The translations under genes and the position numbers were made by a program. A stretch of 64,000 bases of DNA from a bacterium (GTDB lineage Bacteria; Armatimonadota; Fimbriimonadia; Fimbriimonadales; Fimbriimonadaceae), in NCBI GenBank assembly GCA_027485645.1, contig JAIXQR010000002.1, positions 310,001 through 374,000 on the forward strand, read 5' to 3'. The notes under the pieces are model-generated. The model did no database searches. It saw nothing but the letters and a program-made list of their open reading frames with translations, and was not told the DNA's origin. Shown in pieces: positions 31,567-40,586 of the stretch; the first letter of the stretch is position 1; every line of letters begins with the position of its first letter.

Positions 31567-34500
31567 ATGGCGCAAGAACTACGGCTTTTTGGTCTCGGCA
31601 TGATCCCCATCGTTTGGGTTGCCGTCAGCATGGGGCAATCTAAACCCGTTACCTTCGAGAAAGATATCCAGCCCCTGGTGAAGCAGAAGTGTCTGCGTTG
31701 CCATACGGGTGAGAAGTCTCAAGGCGGGCTAGACCTTTCCACCATTGCCGGCTGGAAGAAAGGTGGCGTTTCTGGACCCGTCTTAAACCTGAAAAACCCC
31801 GCCGAGTCATTGCTCATGGTCCGCATCCTCGGCACCGACGGCAAGATGAAGATGCCGATGGGCGAGACGATGTCCGCCGCCGATGTCAGCAAGTTTCAGA
31901 CGTGGGTGGATCAGGGCGCGAAGCTTCCGCTTCCAGAGCCGACCTTCAATGAAGTTCAAGCCATCTTCCAAGCTCACTGTAGTGGGTGCCACGGCGCCGA
32001 ATCGCCGAAGGCCGGCCTTAACCTCTTCACCAAAGACGGAATCCAGCGAGTCGTGAAAGCCGGCAAGCCCGACGAAAGTCAGCTGATGCGCCGCGTGCTT
32101 GGCCTTGATGGCAAGCCGCAAATGCCAATGGGCTTTGCCCCGCTTTCTGCGGCAAAGCTCGACACCCTGAAGCGATGGATCGCGGCGGGGGCCAAGACCG
32201 AAACCAAGAAGGCCGGTCTGTGGTCATTCGGCCCGGTCACGAAGCCCGTACCGCCTGCCGTGGGCGACGGTTGGGCCGTCAACGGAATTGACCGGTTTGT
32301 TTACGCAAAACTCAAGGAGCAGGGGCTGAAGCCGAATGCCCAAGCCAGCGATGAGACCCTCTTGCGCCGCCTTTATCTGGACCTTGTCGGCCTTCCGCCG
32401 ACGCCCGCCGAAGTTGACGCCTACCTTGCCGACAAGAGCACCGACCGCTACGAGCGGAAAGTCGACGAACTCCTGAAGTCGCCCCATTACGGCGAACGCC
32501 AAGCCCGAATCTGGCTCGACCTCTCTCGATATGCCGATACCAACGGGTTCGAAAAAGACGGCATGCGAACCGCCTGGCGGTACCGAGACTGGGTGATCAA
32601 CGCCTTTAACCGCAACATGCCGTTCGACCAGTTCACGATCGAGCAGGTCGCGGGTGACATGCTGCCGAAGGCCAACCAAGATCAGCTGATCGCCACCGGA
32701 TTCCTTCGAAACTCGATGCAGAACATGGAAGGCGGCGTGGATCAGGCCGAGGCTTACCATTACGTCATCGTCGACCGCGTGAACACAACGAGTTCGGTCT
32801 TCATGGGTGCCACCGTAGCCTGCGCCCGGTGCCATGACCACAAGTTCGATCCGATCTCGCAGAAGGACTACTACGGCCTGTACGCGCTGATGGGGAACAC
32901 CCAGTACGAGGTCACCGGCGACAACTCCGTTGGCGGACAACTCTGGATGGAGCCTGTTCTCAACGTGATTCCGGAAGCAACCCAAAAGGAACTGGACGCG
33001 GTAGCGGCATCGGAGAAAGAACTAAAGTCGGAAATTGCCCAGAAGAAACCGGCCGTGCTGGCCGAATACAGTTCCGCACCGGCCTTGGTCGAAACTCCAG
33101 AAGGGGCGAAGCTTTCGGTTTCTGCGCCCAGTCTCACGATTTCAAAATCGGGTGACTATTTCCTGGTTCAGGGAAACGCAAACTCGGCTGACTATAAGCT
33201 CACCTTTGGCAATCGAGCTGCCAACCCAACGCTTTTTGTCCATGCCGAACCGGATCCATCCTTACCTGCCAACGGCCCCGGGACCGCATCGAGCGGCAAC
33301 TTTATTCTTGGAGAAGTCTTCGTCGAAGTCGAAGGAACTATCTATTCGCCCGTTGCCGCTGCCTCGAGCATCATTCAGGCTGGCTACAGCATTTCCGATG
33401 TCAGCGACGGAAATCTAGAAACCGGTTTGGCCGCCTACAACGGCATCGGCAAACCACTGGTGGCTGGCTTCCGGTTTGAAGGACTGCCCACCACCGGGGA
33501 AAGAAAGTTGGTCCTGCGGTTTGGAAGCGCCGAGTGGCCCAACCACCGGCTCGGCAAGTTACGCGTGACTTCTTCAAGTCAGCCGACCGCGCTTTGGGCA
33601 GCGTTACCGAAGAAGCCGAGCGAGGACGAGATTTTGGGTTCTCATCCAACCTTGGCAAAACAAAGCCAAAAGCTACGGGCCCTTCAGCGCAAGAAGAGAG
33701 CACTCGACCAACAGATCGAGGATTCAACCGCTCTGATCGTTCGCGAAAAACCGACCACGGAACCGCTCACGGCATGGCTTCTCACCCGAGGCGAATTCAT
33801 GGGCCGAAAGGAAAAGGTCCCCGCCGCCGTGCCCGCGCAGCTGCCAAAGATGAAACCTGGCGAGCGCGCCGACCGACTGAGCTTTGCGAAGTGGCTGGTC
33901 CGAAAAGACAATCCTCTGACCGGACGTGTGTTCGTCAACCGCGTTTGGCATCAATACTTCGGGCGCGGAATCGTTGAAACGGTTGAAGACTTCGGAACTC
34001 AAGGTTCACCGCCAACCCACCCCGAGCTCCTAGATTGGTTAGCCAACGAGTTCGTCACCTCTGGCTGGAACCAGAAGGCGCTGCATCGCAAGATCGTTCT
34101 GAGCCGCACCTACTGCCAGTCCAGCAAAGCTTCGCCCGAAGTTTTGGCCAAGGACCCCAAGAACGAATGGCTCGCAAGAGGCCCGCGAGTTCGACTCGAG
34201 GCCGAGCTGATTCGCGACTCCGTGCTCTCCGCTTCGGGATTGCTGAGCCGCAAGGTCGGCGGTCCGAGCGTGTTCCCGAGCCAACCGGCCGGCGTCTGGA
34301 ATAGCCCTTACAGCGGCGAAAGATGGATTCCGAGCCAGGGTGAAGACGCGTACCGACGCGGAATCTACACCTTCATCAAGCGAACCTCGCCGTATCCGAA
34401 CTTTGCCGCCTTCGACGCCCCAAGCCGAGAAGAGTGCACTGTTCGGCGAAGCCAGACCAACACGCCACTCCAGGCACTCGCCATGATGAACGACGCAACC

Positions 34501-34719
34501 GTCATTGAGGCGGCAGAAGCGCTGAGCAAGCGAATGACCCGCGAAGGTGGGGCAGACCTTGCTAGCCGACTGAAATACGGCTTCCGACTCTGCACCGGAC
34601 GCCGACCGACCGCCGCCGAACTGAATCGGCTGGTCGCCCTCGCCAAAAAGCGCAAGAACTCGCTGGACCTGGCCGCCATTGCCCTGCTTAACCTCGACGA
34701 GACGATCACAAAGGAGTAA
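31567..34719 (+). CDS. Planctomycete-type cytochrome, DUF1549/DUF1553
   Basis: Very large exported protein (1050 aa). An N-terminal membrane segment leads into two haem domains (CLRCHTG at about residue 41, CSGCHGA at about 138). Then comes DUF1549, which starts NGIDRFVYAKLKEQGLKPNAQA, contains DLSRYADTNGFEKDGMRTAWRYRDWVI and holds a third haem motif CARCHDHKFDPI. A beta-rich insert comes next, and DUF1553 closes it (FAKWLVRKDNPLTGRVFVNRVWHQYFGRGIVE… TNTPLQALAMMND). Ribosome site AGGAGG. A DUF1501 gene follows 6 bp after the stop, the usual pairing. Often linked to polysaccharide breakdown in planctomycetes; the role here is unproven. Confidence 0.93.
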   Translation: MAQELRLFGLGMIPIVWVAVSMGQSKPVTFEKDIQPLVKQKCLRCHTGEKSQGGLDLSTIAGWKKGGVSGPVLNLKNPAESLLMVRILGTDGKMKMPMGETMSAADVSKFQTWVDQGAKLPLPEPTFNEVQAIFQAHCSGCHGAESPKAGLNLFTKDGIQRVVKAGKPDESQLMRRVLGLDGKPQMPMGFAPLSAAKLDTLKRWIAAGAKTETKKAGLWSFGPVTKPVPPAVGDGWAVNGIDRFVYAKLKEQGLKPNAQASDETLLRRLYLDLVGLPPTPAEVDAYLADKSTDRYERKVDELLKSPHYGERQARIWLDLSRYADTNGFEKDGMRTAWRYRDWVINAFNRNMPFDQFTIEQVAGDMLPKANQDQLIATGFLRNSMQNMEGGVDQAEAYHYVIVDRVNTTSSVFMGATVACARCHDHKFDPISQKDYYGLYALMGNTQYEVTGDNSVGGQLWMEPVLNVIPEATQKELDAVAASEKELKSEIAQKKPAVLAEYSSAPALVETPEGAKLSVSAPSLTISKSGDYFLVQGNANSADYKLTFGNRAANPTLFVHAEPDPSLPANGPGTASSGNFILGEVFVEVEGTIYSPVAAASSIIQAGYSISDVSDGNLETGLAAYNGIGKPLVAGFRFEGLPTTGERKLVLRFGSAEWPNHRLGKLRVTSSSQPTALWAALPKKPSEDEILGSHPTLAKQSQKLRALQRKKRALDQQIEDSTALIVREKPTTEPLTAWLLTRGEFMGRKEKVPAAVPAQLPKMKPGERADRLSFAKWLVRKDNPLTGRVFVNRVWHQYFGRGIVETVEDFGTQGSPPTHPELLDWLANEFVTSGWNQKALHRKIVLSRTYCQSSKASPEVLAKDPKNEWLARGPRVRLEAELIRDSVLSASGLLSRKVGGPSVFPSQPAGVWNSPYSGERWIPSQGEDAYRRGIYTFIKRTSPYPNFAAFDAPSREECTVRRSQTNTPLQALAMMNDATVIEAAEALSKRMTREGGADLASRLKYGFRLCTGRRPTAAELNRLVALAKKRKNSLDLAAIALLNLDETITKE

Positions 34720-34725
34720 TTCGGG

Positions 34726-36186
34726 ATGAACCACAAAGAAGAACAGAATCAAATCGCCTTGCGGGAAATCACCCGAAGAACTCTTTTGCGAGAGACCGGC
34801 TATGGCGTCGGCGGACTTGCGCTGGCAAGCATGCTCGGCGGCAACGCCTTTGGTGCGCAGCAAAAGCGCACCGACCCGATGGCGGTGAAACCTCCGCACT
34901 TTGCTCCGAAAGCGAAAAGCGTCATCTACCTCTTCATGGCGGGCGCGCCTTCGCAGTTCGAATTATTCGATCCGAAGCCAACCCTCACGAAGTTCGACGG
35001 GCAGGAGTGTCCGGACGACCTTTTGAACGGTGAGCGATTCGCCTTCATCCGAGGCAAGCCCAAGCTCCTCGGCTCACCCTACAAGTTCCGCCAAGCGGGG
35101 AAGTCGGGGCAGTGGGTCAGCGAGCTGATGCCGCACTTTGATGGCATTGCCGATGACGTCGCCGTCATTCGCAGCATGGTCACCGACCAGTTCAACCACG
35201 CTCCGGCGCAGTTGTTCATGAACACCGGTTTCCAACTCCCCGGTCGCCCGAGCCTCGGTAGCTGGCTCACCTACGGCCTCGGCTCCGAGCGAGAAGACCT
35301 GCCCGGATTTGTAGTCTTGCTCAGCGGGGAAAACAACCCCGACGGCGGCAAGGCCTGCTACGGCAGCGGCTTCTTGCCGACCTCCTATCAGGGCGTCGAA
35401 TTCCGATCGGAAGGTGATCCGGTTCTCTTCTTGCAAGACCCGAAAGGGATGGACCGAGGCACTCGCCGAGAAATGCTGGATGCCGTCCGCGACCTGAACC
35501 GACTGAAGTTCCAGCAGGTTCTTGACCCCGAAATCGAGTCGAGAATCGCCCAGTACGAGCTCGCTTTCCGAATGCAAACGAGCGTCCCGGAACTCGCTGA
35601 TCTGTCGAAGGAAACGCCAGAGACGATCGCGCTGTACGGAGCAGAACCCGGAAAGCGATCGTTTGCCAACAACTGCATCCTCGCCCGGCGGCTCGTCGAG
35701 CGCGGCGTTCGGTTTGTGCAGCTGTATCACCGCGGCTGGGACAACCACGGCACCGGCCCCGGCGACGACATCATGACCCGATTGCCAAAGCTGTGTAAGG
35801 AAGTCGACCAAGCGGCGGCTGCCCTCGTCATGGACCTCAAGCGAAACGGATTGCTAGACGAAACCCTTGTCATCTGGGGCGGCGAATTTGGCCGAACGCC
35901 GATGAACGAAGGCCGCGGCGGATCGCCGTTCAAGGGCCGAGACCACCACCCGCGCGCCTTCACCATCTGGGCCGCCGGCGGCGGAATCAAGCCCGGAATC
36001 TCCCTCGGCGCGACCGACGAACTCGGCTACAACATCACCGAAGACCCCGTCCACGTCCACGATCTCCACGCCACGATCCTGCACCAAATGGGCCTAGACC
36101 ACACCCGCCTGACCTACCGATACCAAGGCCGAGACTTCCGGCTTACGGATGTTCACGGGAACGTGGTGAAAAAGCTGATTGCTTAA
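34726..36186 (+). CDS. DUF1501 family protein (sulfatase-like fold), partner of DUF1549/1553
   Basis: 486 aa with a Tat-type leader ([33 protein letters not shown]). Family features are [107 protein letters not shown] and [32 protein letters not shown]1501 is related to alkaline phosphatase/sulfatase. It starts 6 bp after the cytochrome, is co-transcribed with it, and is probably exported folded. Confidence 0.92.
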   Translation: MNHKEEQNQIALREITRRTLLRETGYGVGGLALASMLGGNAFGAQQKRTDPMAVKPPHFAPKAKSVIYLFMAGAPSQFELFDPKPTLTKFDGQECPDDLLNGERFAFIRGKPKLLGSPYKFRQAGKSGQWVSELMPHFDGIADDVAVIRSMVTDQFNHAPAQLFMNTGFQLPGRPSLGSWLTYGLGSEREDLPGFVVLLSGENNPDGGKACYGSGFLPTSYQGVEFRSEGDPVLFLQDPKGMDRGTRREMLDAVRDLNRLKFQQVLDPEIESRIAQYELAFRMQTSVPELADLSKETPETIALYGAEPGKRSFANNCILARRLVERGVRFVQLYHRGWDNHGTGPGDDIMTRLPKLCKEVDQAAAALVMDLKRNGLLDETLVIWGGEFGRTPMNEGRGGSPFKGRDHHPRAFTIWAAGGGIKPGISLGATDELGYNITEDPVHVHDLHATILHQMGLDHTRLTYRYQGRDFRLTDVHGNVVKKLIA

Positions 36187-36350
36187 GGACAAAAAGTAGG
36201 TTAAGAACCTTAGGCTGAAGCAAAAAGAGTTCTCAGGAATTCACTTGAAATCCACCTGCTGTCAGAGACCTTGATAGAAATCAATGGAGGAAATCCGACT
36301 GCGCCTGTGACTGGGCCATTGCAAAATGGCGGATTCAATTTTCTCGGCCT

Positions 36351-37082
36351 TTATTCTTTGCGAGCTGCTCTTCGGATGGCATCTCCAAGGTCACCATCTC
36401 CGAGCTCGTACTTGCTAAGGTTGTGAATATTGTCTTGGTTTACGTGGAGTTGTCCTTCATTACCGCTATTGCCGCGGTGCTGCCCTTTCGAAAATAAAGG
36501 ATTCGCGGACACTTCGGCGGAGTTTATCACCCAAAGAACAATTTCATCGCGGAATACTGCTACCCAAATAAACACATCGCAATAATGCGGCTTGAGCTGT
36601 TGATAGTTCATCAAGAATGGCTTATTGGTATCTCTTGCCAATGCTTTGATATACAAAGGCTCATCGCTGTCACTATCTACAGCCCTTGATGCCTTAACCT
36701 CAATTCGAATCCCGTCAAGCCACAGGTCATATTCGCCAGAGTAAGAATCATCCAATTTTTTGTTTGCTGCTTTGAGAGCCGGGCATTTGCCTTGCACATA
36801 GGTTTGTGCAAACTTTTCGCCAAATCCCCTTGGCGCCGAAATCTCAAATATCCACAAGTTCGGATTCTCACTAATATAGTCAGATCGGATATCAAGATAG
36901 TTTTGATATGTAAGACCCTTCATTTCGATAAGATGACAAATCAAATGCTCATACTCGTTGAATGGAAATACAGAGACATCTTCATCTATGATCTCCAGCG
37001 CACGATTCAGATCCACCGCATTTCCGGTAAATTCACTACAGATTCTATTCTTTAGTTCGGAAAGTTCCATTATCTTCTTCAA
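36351..37082 (-). CDS. Probable type II restriction endonuclease, PD-(D/E)xK fold
   Basis: 243 aa, AT-richer than its surroundings. A PD-(D/E)xK-like active site is visible: D119 in GEYDLWLDG, then E128 and K130 in IRIEVKAS. Around it are FISWVAVF/LWVINSAEV-type strands and the conserved-looking stretch GQHRGNSGNEGQLH. The gene overlaps the end of the adjacent DNA methyltransferase by 38 bp (26 bp if ATG 37070 is used), the classic R-M layout. The recognition sequence cannot be guessed, and no named isoschizomer family was recognised. Confidence 0.75.
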   Translation of the reverse strand: MKKIMELSELKNRICSEFTGNAVDLNRALEIIDEDVSVFPFNEYEHLICHLIEMKGLTYQNYLDIRSDYISENPNLWIFEISAPRGFGEKFAQTYVQGKCPALKAANKKLDDSYSGEYDLWLDGIRIEVKASRAVDSDSDEPLYIKALARDTNKPFLMNYQQLKPHYCDVFIWVAVFRDEIVLWVINSAEVSANPLFSKGQHRGNSGNEGQLHVNQDNIHNLSKYELGDGDLGDAIRRAARKE

Positions 37083-38691
37083 CCTTCAAGTATGCTTGCA
37101 ATTCACCTTCCTCAAAGGAATCTCCATAACTTTTGAGAAACTCGTGAAAAATCGGTAAAACTTCTAAGTTAGATCTCAGCACTTTGTGAGTGTTAAATAA
37201 CTTTCTGTATAGCCAGTTCACTGTTTCTGAATTCAATAATCTCGCAACAGCCGAATGCGAAACTGGAAAGCTATCGTTGAGAACAACGATGTTCGCACTA
37301 TTTAAGCAGAAGCTCTGCTCTCGATCACAGTGGAACACAAGCGAATTGGCAATGAAGCGATACAACAGCTTCTCTTGAGCTCTGTACAAACCGACTGGGG
37401 CGACTTGCTGGTACAAGCTCAAATCAGCCGGAATGAAGCAGCTAGGGGGTTCCAATCCATCGACGGTTATATCTTCTCCCCTGAAAACGGGCATGTATCC
37501 GTCTTTCGGTTGCGTTTGGCAGAATTTGCTATTGTTGCCTGTTACGATGCCAAGGCCCCACTTTGCTTGATGCCTTAATGTAATGTGTGGGAAGGAATAG
37601 ATTTGAGCGATCACGGCGTTCTCCTCTTCGGTGCAGTTGAGGTTTATGATCTTTCCAGGATTAGATGAGAACGCTTGCTGTGGACGCTCATATGTATTGC
37701 CTTCAACCACACATTTCACTGTGCTACCGGATTTGGGTGACAGCTTCTGAGAAATGAAACCCTGCGCTTTGGTAACGAGACCTTTGAATGGCTTGCCAAA
37801 GTCATGCAAACTTACAATCGTGTTTAGCAGAAGGTGCTCTCTGGTGTCCTGAAAAGTTCCAATGTTAAAAAACGATTCCGGAAGCAGGAGCCCGATAAAG
37901 CCCAAGGGCTTCGTGGCCCTGTGGCAAGCAAAATAGAATATGGATGATGAATCTGCACTCATCTTCGTATGAAATCGTTTCGCGAGAGTTTCCTTCGCGT
38001 CTTTGGTTAGCTTTTTGCCCCAAGGCGGGTTAGTTACGATAACATCGAACAACTGATGGTCACCAACCATGGGCACGTCAGCCAAGAAATCTCGATGCTC
38101 GATATGGGCGACATCCTGACCAGCCAACTCTCGAAGTCGAAGTCTAGCTATTTCAACCGCTGTTTCATCAATATCAAAACCATAAATATTTGAGGGCCTG
38201 AACCCTGCTTTGAGTGCTGCAACTAAGAAATTTCCGGTTCCACAACATGGGTCGCAGAATGTTGCCGTATCGAAATCCACAGATATTTGTTTGAAAAATG
38301 ACTGAGCAATGTGTGCAGGGGTGTAGTAAACGCCTTCTTTATTCTTATAGGATGTTGACAGGCTGTTTTCGTACTCAGCTGCTAGTGATTCGCCATCTAA
38401 TTCGGAACATCTAGTCTTGATAGTGGCAGTGATCCGGTCGCACAGTTCGACGTGATCATGGGAATTGCGATGGAGTTTATTGGCTCGCCGTGTAAGTTTT
38501 TCAGTGCCTGCGATGCTTTCTTTGAATTGGTTGAAGGACTCGCGAGTGACTTGGCCACTATAGACGGATGTAAGGTAACTCGTTTTGATCCAATTTCTGA
38601 CGGAAGCTTCGGAGACGTTAAGTTGCATAGCAACCTGCGCGATCGTCATCGAATCTGAGTCGTCAACGTTAAATAATGCGGCTTGCGACAT
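37045..38691 (-). CDS. N6-adenine DNA methyltransferase with N-terminal HTH
   Basis: 548 aa. An N-terminal helix-turn-helix (TIAQVAMQLNVSEASVRNWIKTSYL, about residues 15-40) is fused to a gamma-type MTase domain. SAM-binding motif I is FCDPCCGTGNFL (about 145-155) and catalytic motif IV is VTNPPWGKK (about 221-224). The C-terminal part (GEDITVDGLEPPSCF… NTHKVLRSNLEVLPI) resembles a TaqI-type target-recognition region. The HTH may bind its own promoter. Start at ATG 38691 (MSQAALFNVDD). AT-rich codon use suggests acquisition. The endonuclease follows, overlapping. Confidence 0.9.
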   Translation of the reverse strand: MSQAALFNVDDSDSMTIAQVAMQLNVSEASVRNWIKTSYLTSVYSGQVTRESFNQFKESIAGTEKLTRRANKLHRNSHDHVELCDRITATIKTRCSELDGESLAAEYENSLSTSYKNKEGVYYTPAHIAQSFFKQISVDFDTATFCDPCCGTGNFLVAALKAGFRPSNIYGFDIDETAVEIARLRLRELAGQDVAHIEHRDFLADVPMVGDHQLFDVIVTNPPWGKKLTKDAKETLAKRFHTKMSADSSSIFYFACHRATKPLGFIGLLLPESFFNIGTFQDTREHLLLNTIVSLHDFGKPFKGLVTKAQGFISQKLSPKSGSTVKCVVEGNTYERPQQAFSSNPGKIINLNCTEEENAVIAQIYSFPHITLRHQAKWGLGIVTGNNSKFCQTQPKDGYMPVFRGEDITVDGLEPPSCFIPADLSLYQQVAPVGLYRAQEKLLYRFIANSLVFHCDREQSFCLNSANIVVLNDSFPVSHSAVARLLNSETVNWLYRKLFNTHKVLRSNLEVLPIFHEFLKSYGDSFEEGELQAYLKVEEDNGTFRTKE

Positions 38692-38780
38692 GCTGATCCT
38701 TAAAGCTCGAGCCCGCAAAAATCAGAACACCATCACAACGAGATTCGGCTCCGACAATGGCGACGTCTGGAGTCTACTAT

Positions 38781-38821
38781 CTCCAGGTCCCAGAGTGAGC
38801 GAAGTCTAGTCTGACCTGGAG
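38781..38821. repeat. 9-bp inverted repeat at the R-M island border
   Basis: CTCCAGGTC (38781-38789) and GACCTGGAG (38813-38821) are exact reverse complements, 23 bp apart, 90 bp upstream of the methyltransferase start. It could be a hairpin in the MTase leader, an operator for the HTH of the MTase, or an island boundary. Confidence 0.5.
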
Positions 38822-38992
38822 TATTACAGCGAACCATACCGAACAAGCTGGACACGATCGCCTACAACAGAGGCGTTCTGGCCCCTCAGCGACTCTACCT
38901 GGTGGGGTTTGTTGGCGACCTTGGAGGACACCCTTGCGCCGTCCTTCGGATTCTGTGCGTTTACTGGTCGGGCAAACTTCTGCAAGCGGAAG

Positions 38993-39326
38993 CTATCGGG
39001 TCTGGCACCACTGCCAAAGACCAAAAGAGAAGCTGACTAGAGATATGCCGCCGAGCATGTTTGTATCCATCCTGTAAAGGAACGCGGGGCCAAAGCTGAA
39101 CATGGCGACTCCGGCCATCAGCGATCCGAGCATAGAAAGCTCGGCAAGGTTGAGGAAGCTTGGTTTGCCTGTAGTTCCCGGGAGGGGCACCGATCAACCG
39201 GAAACCGGCACACGCGGGAACTGCTAGAAGTTTGACCAAGAATCGGGCGTTTCCCATTATGGTGGGCAAATTTTGGGCGAGGATGACCGCGGCAACAAGG
39301 CCAACTGAAAGCCGAAATAGGGTCAT
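38993..39326 (-). pseudogene. Decayed small membrane-protein gene with a frameshift
   Basis: Two overlapping frames read as parts of one membrane protein. Frame A, from ATG 39326, gives MTLFRLSVGLVAAVILAQNL… ACAGFRLIG and then turns to non-sense composition. Frame B, from about 39190 to the stop at 38993, gives PLPGTTGKPSFLNLAELSMLGSLMAGVAMFSFG… GGISLVSFSFGLWQWCQTR. A single 1-2 bp shift near 39180-39192 would join them into about 111 aa with three or four hydrophobic segments. The rest of the 38692-39441 stretch has no gene I can support. Confidence 0.4.
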
Positions 39327-39441
39327 TCGATACCGAAAATATGCAGACGTCAAGATCCTAAAAAAGGATTCGCCGCGATCGCACGAGACCGTGCGGGAAA
39401 CTGGCTCGCCTGAAACGTGACCGTGAGATCGAACCAAAATC

Positions 39442-39516
39442 TGGAGCCGGCGACAGGACTTGAACCCGCGACCCGCTGTTTACAAAACAGCTGCTCTACC
39501 ACTGAGCTACGCCGGC
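39442..39516 (-). tRNA. tRNA-Thr (anticodon UGU)
   Basis: Minus strand: acceptor stem GCCGGCG/CGCCGGC, D arm GCTCAGTGGTAGAGC, and anticodon arm GCTGT-TTTGTAA-ACAGC with anticodon TGT. The T arm is GCGGG-TTCAAGT-CCTGT with a wobble pair, and CCA is encoded. The 3' end faces the R-M island, but I found no repeated 3'-end copy that would prove integration. Confidence 0.95.
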
Positions 39517-39570
39517 GAACAGTCTATTGTACCGAGTACGGATAGACCGTTCAACCGCAGGCTTCCGAGA

Positions 39571-40317
39571 TCAGATGCCGTTCTTGCGCTGTTTCAGCTT
39601 GGCGTTGGTGGTGCCGTCGGTGGTCCAGATGCGGGGGAAGAACTGGCCGGTTGGGTTGTCTCGGCGCGCGCCGGTGATGTAGAGCTTGCCTTCGAAAGCG
39701 AACGCGACAAACATGCTGTAATCCCACGTCACGTTAGAATCTCGAGCTTCCCAAAGGATGCCCCCGGTCGCCTGGTTTCTAACCGTCAGGGAAGGGAAGT
39801 TGCCGGTCTGGGAGTAATCGTTGCTTCGGTTGTGCTGAACATATACGCGAAGGTTGCGGTCTCGGCGGGTGACGGTGAACGGACCCGCTTCAAAGGTTCC
39901 CGGGACCTGCTGGTCGTTGATGTAATCGAACTGGGCGGCCGTCTGCTCGAGCACGGTGGTGCCGTTTGATCGCCAAGCTCGACCAACGCTTCGAGAATAG
40001 TCCGTCGCGTCCTTGATTCCAAGAACGATCGCCTGGCCTTTCTCAAACCAAGCCGCGACCGGGTTGTAGTCCCAGAAGGCGTTGTTGTCTCGGCTGACCA
40101 TAAGGAGGGTCGTTTGCGTCTTGTCCGACCAAACCTGGAGGCCAGGGTTGTTCCCAGAGCCCGATTCATCAATTGCCGAGTCGTACGTAATCACGGCATA
40201 CGGATAAGTCGTCCCACCGTGAGAGAGGGGTCCGGTCGCCAAAACCTTAGGCACCGCAAGCGCCGCCGACGAAACGAGACAGAACAGCAAGGAAAGTAGA
40301 GGGCGCATATTTTTCAC
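39571..40317 (-). CDS. Exported protein, tandem-paralogue copy 1
   Basis: 248 aa with a signal peptide (LLSLLFCLVSSAALA). The body is beta-rich and Trp/Asn-rich: AVITYDSAIDESGSGNNPGLQVWSDKTQT, WRSNGTTVLEQTAAQF, SLTVRNQATGGILWEARDSNVTWDYSMFVAFAFEGKLYITGARRDNPTGQFFPRIWTT. The last region is nearly identical to the next gene. No known family recognised. It ends next to tRNA-Thr. Confidence 0.82.
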   Translation of the reverse strand: MKNMRPLLSLLFCLVSSAALAVPKVLATGPLSHGGTTYPYAVITYDSAIDESGSGNNPGLQVWSDKTQTTLLMVSRDNNAFWDYNPVAAWFEKGQAIVLGIKDATDYSRSVGRAWRSNGTTVLEQTAAQFDYINDQQVPGTFEAGPFTVTRRDRNLRVYVQHNRSNDYSQTGNFPSLTVRNQATGGILWEARDSNVTWDYSMFVAFAFEGKLYITGARRDNPTGQFFPRIWTTDGTTNAKLKQRKNGI

Positions 40318-40527
40318 TCCACCTGAGTGAATCGCTCAGGAATCGTACTGATGATCGGTGGATCAACCCAGATTTACACCTGATTCTCGAAAAATTTCAA
40401 TATTTTTCGAGTCACGCTAAAGTTCCGTTTCGTTATCGGAAATTCAAATGGAATTATCAGAAACTTTGGCGTGGTAACGAATAGATTAGTAAGTAGATTT
40501 GTCCTCCGATGCAGGTTCGTTCAGAGG

Positions 40528-40575
40528 AAAAGAAGCCTGCAAGGCTCAGGGATATTTCTCCGAGACCTTGCAGGC
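40528..40575 (-). terminator. Intrinsic terminator of paralogue copy 2
   Basis: GCCTGCAAGG (40535-40544) and CCTTGCAGGC (40566-40575) form a 10-bp perfect stem. On the minus strand it is followed by TTCTTTT. It lies right after the stop of the gene at 40587. The paralogue at 39571 therefore probably has a separate promoter in 40318-40527, where no other feature is seen. Confidence 0.8.
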
Positions 40576-40586
40576 GGAAGGGGTGA

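Noticed and set aside
36187-39516. Considered an island integrated into tRNA-Thr with direct-repeat att sites.
   Set aside because: No integrase and no second copy of the tRNA 3' end was found near 36.2 kb.
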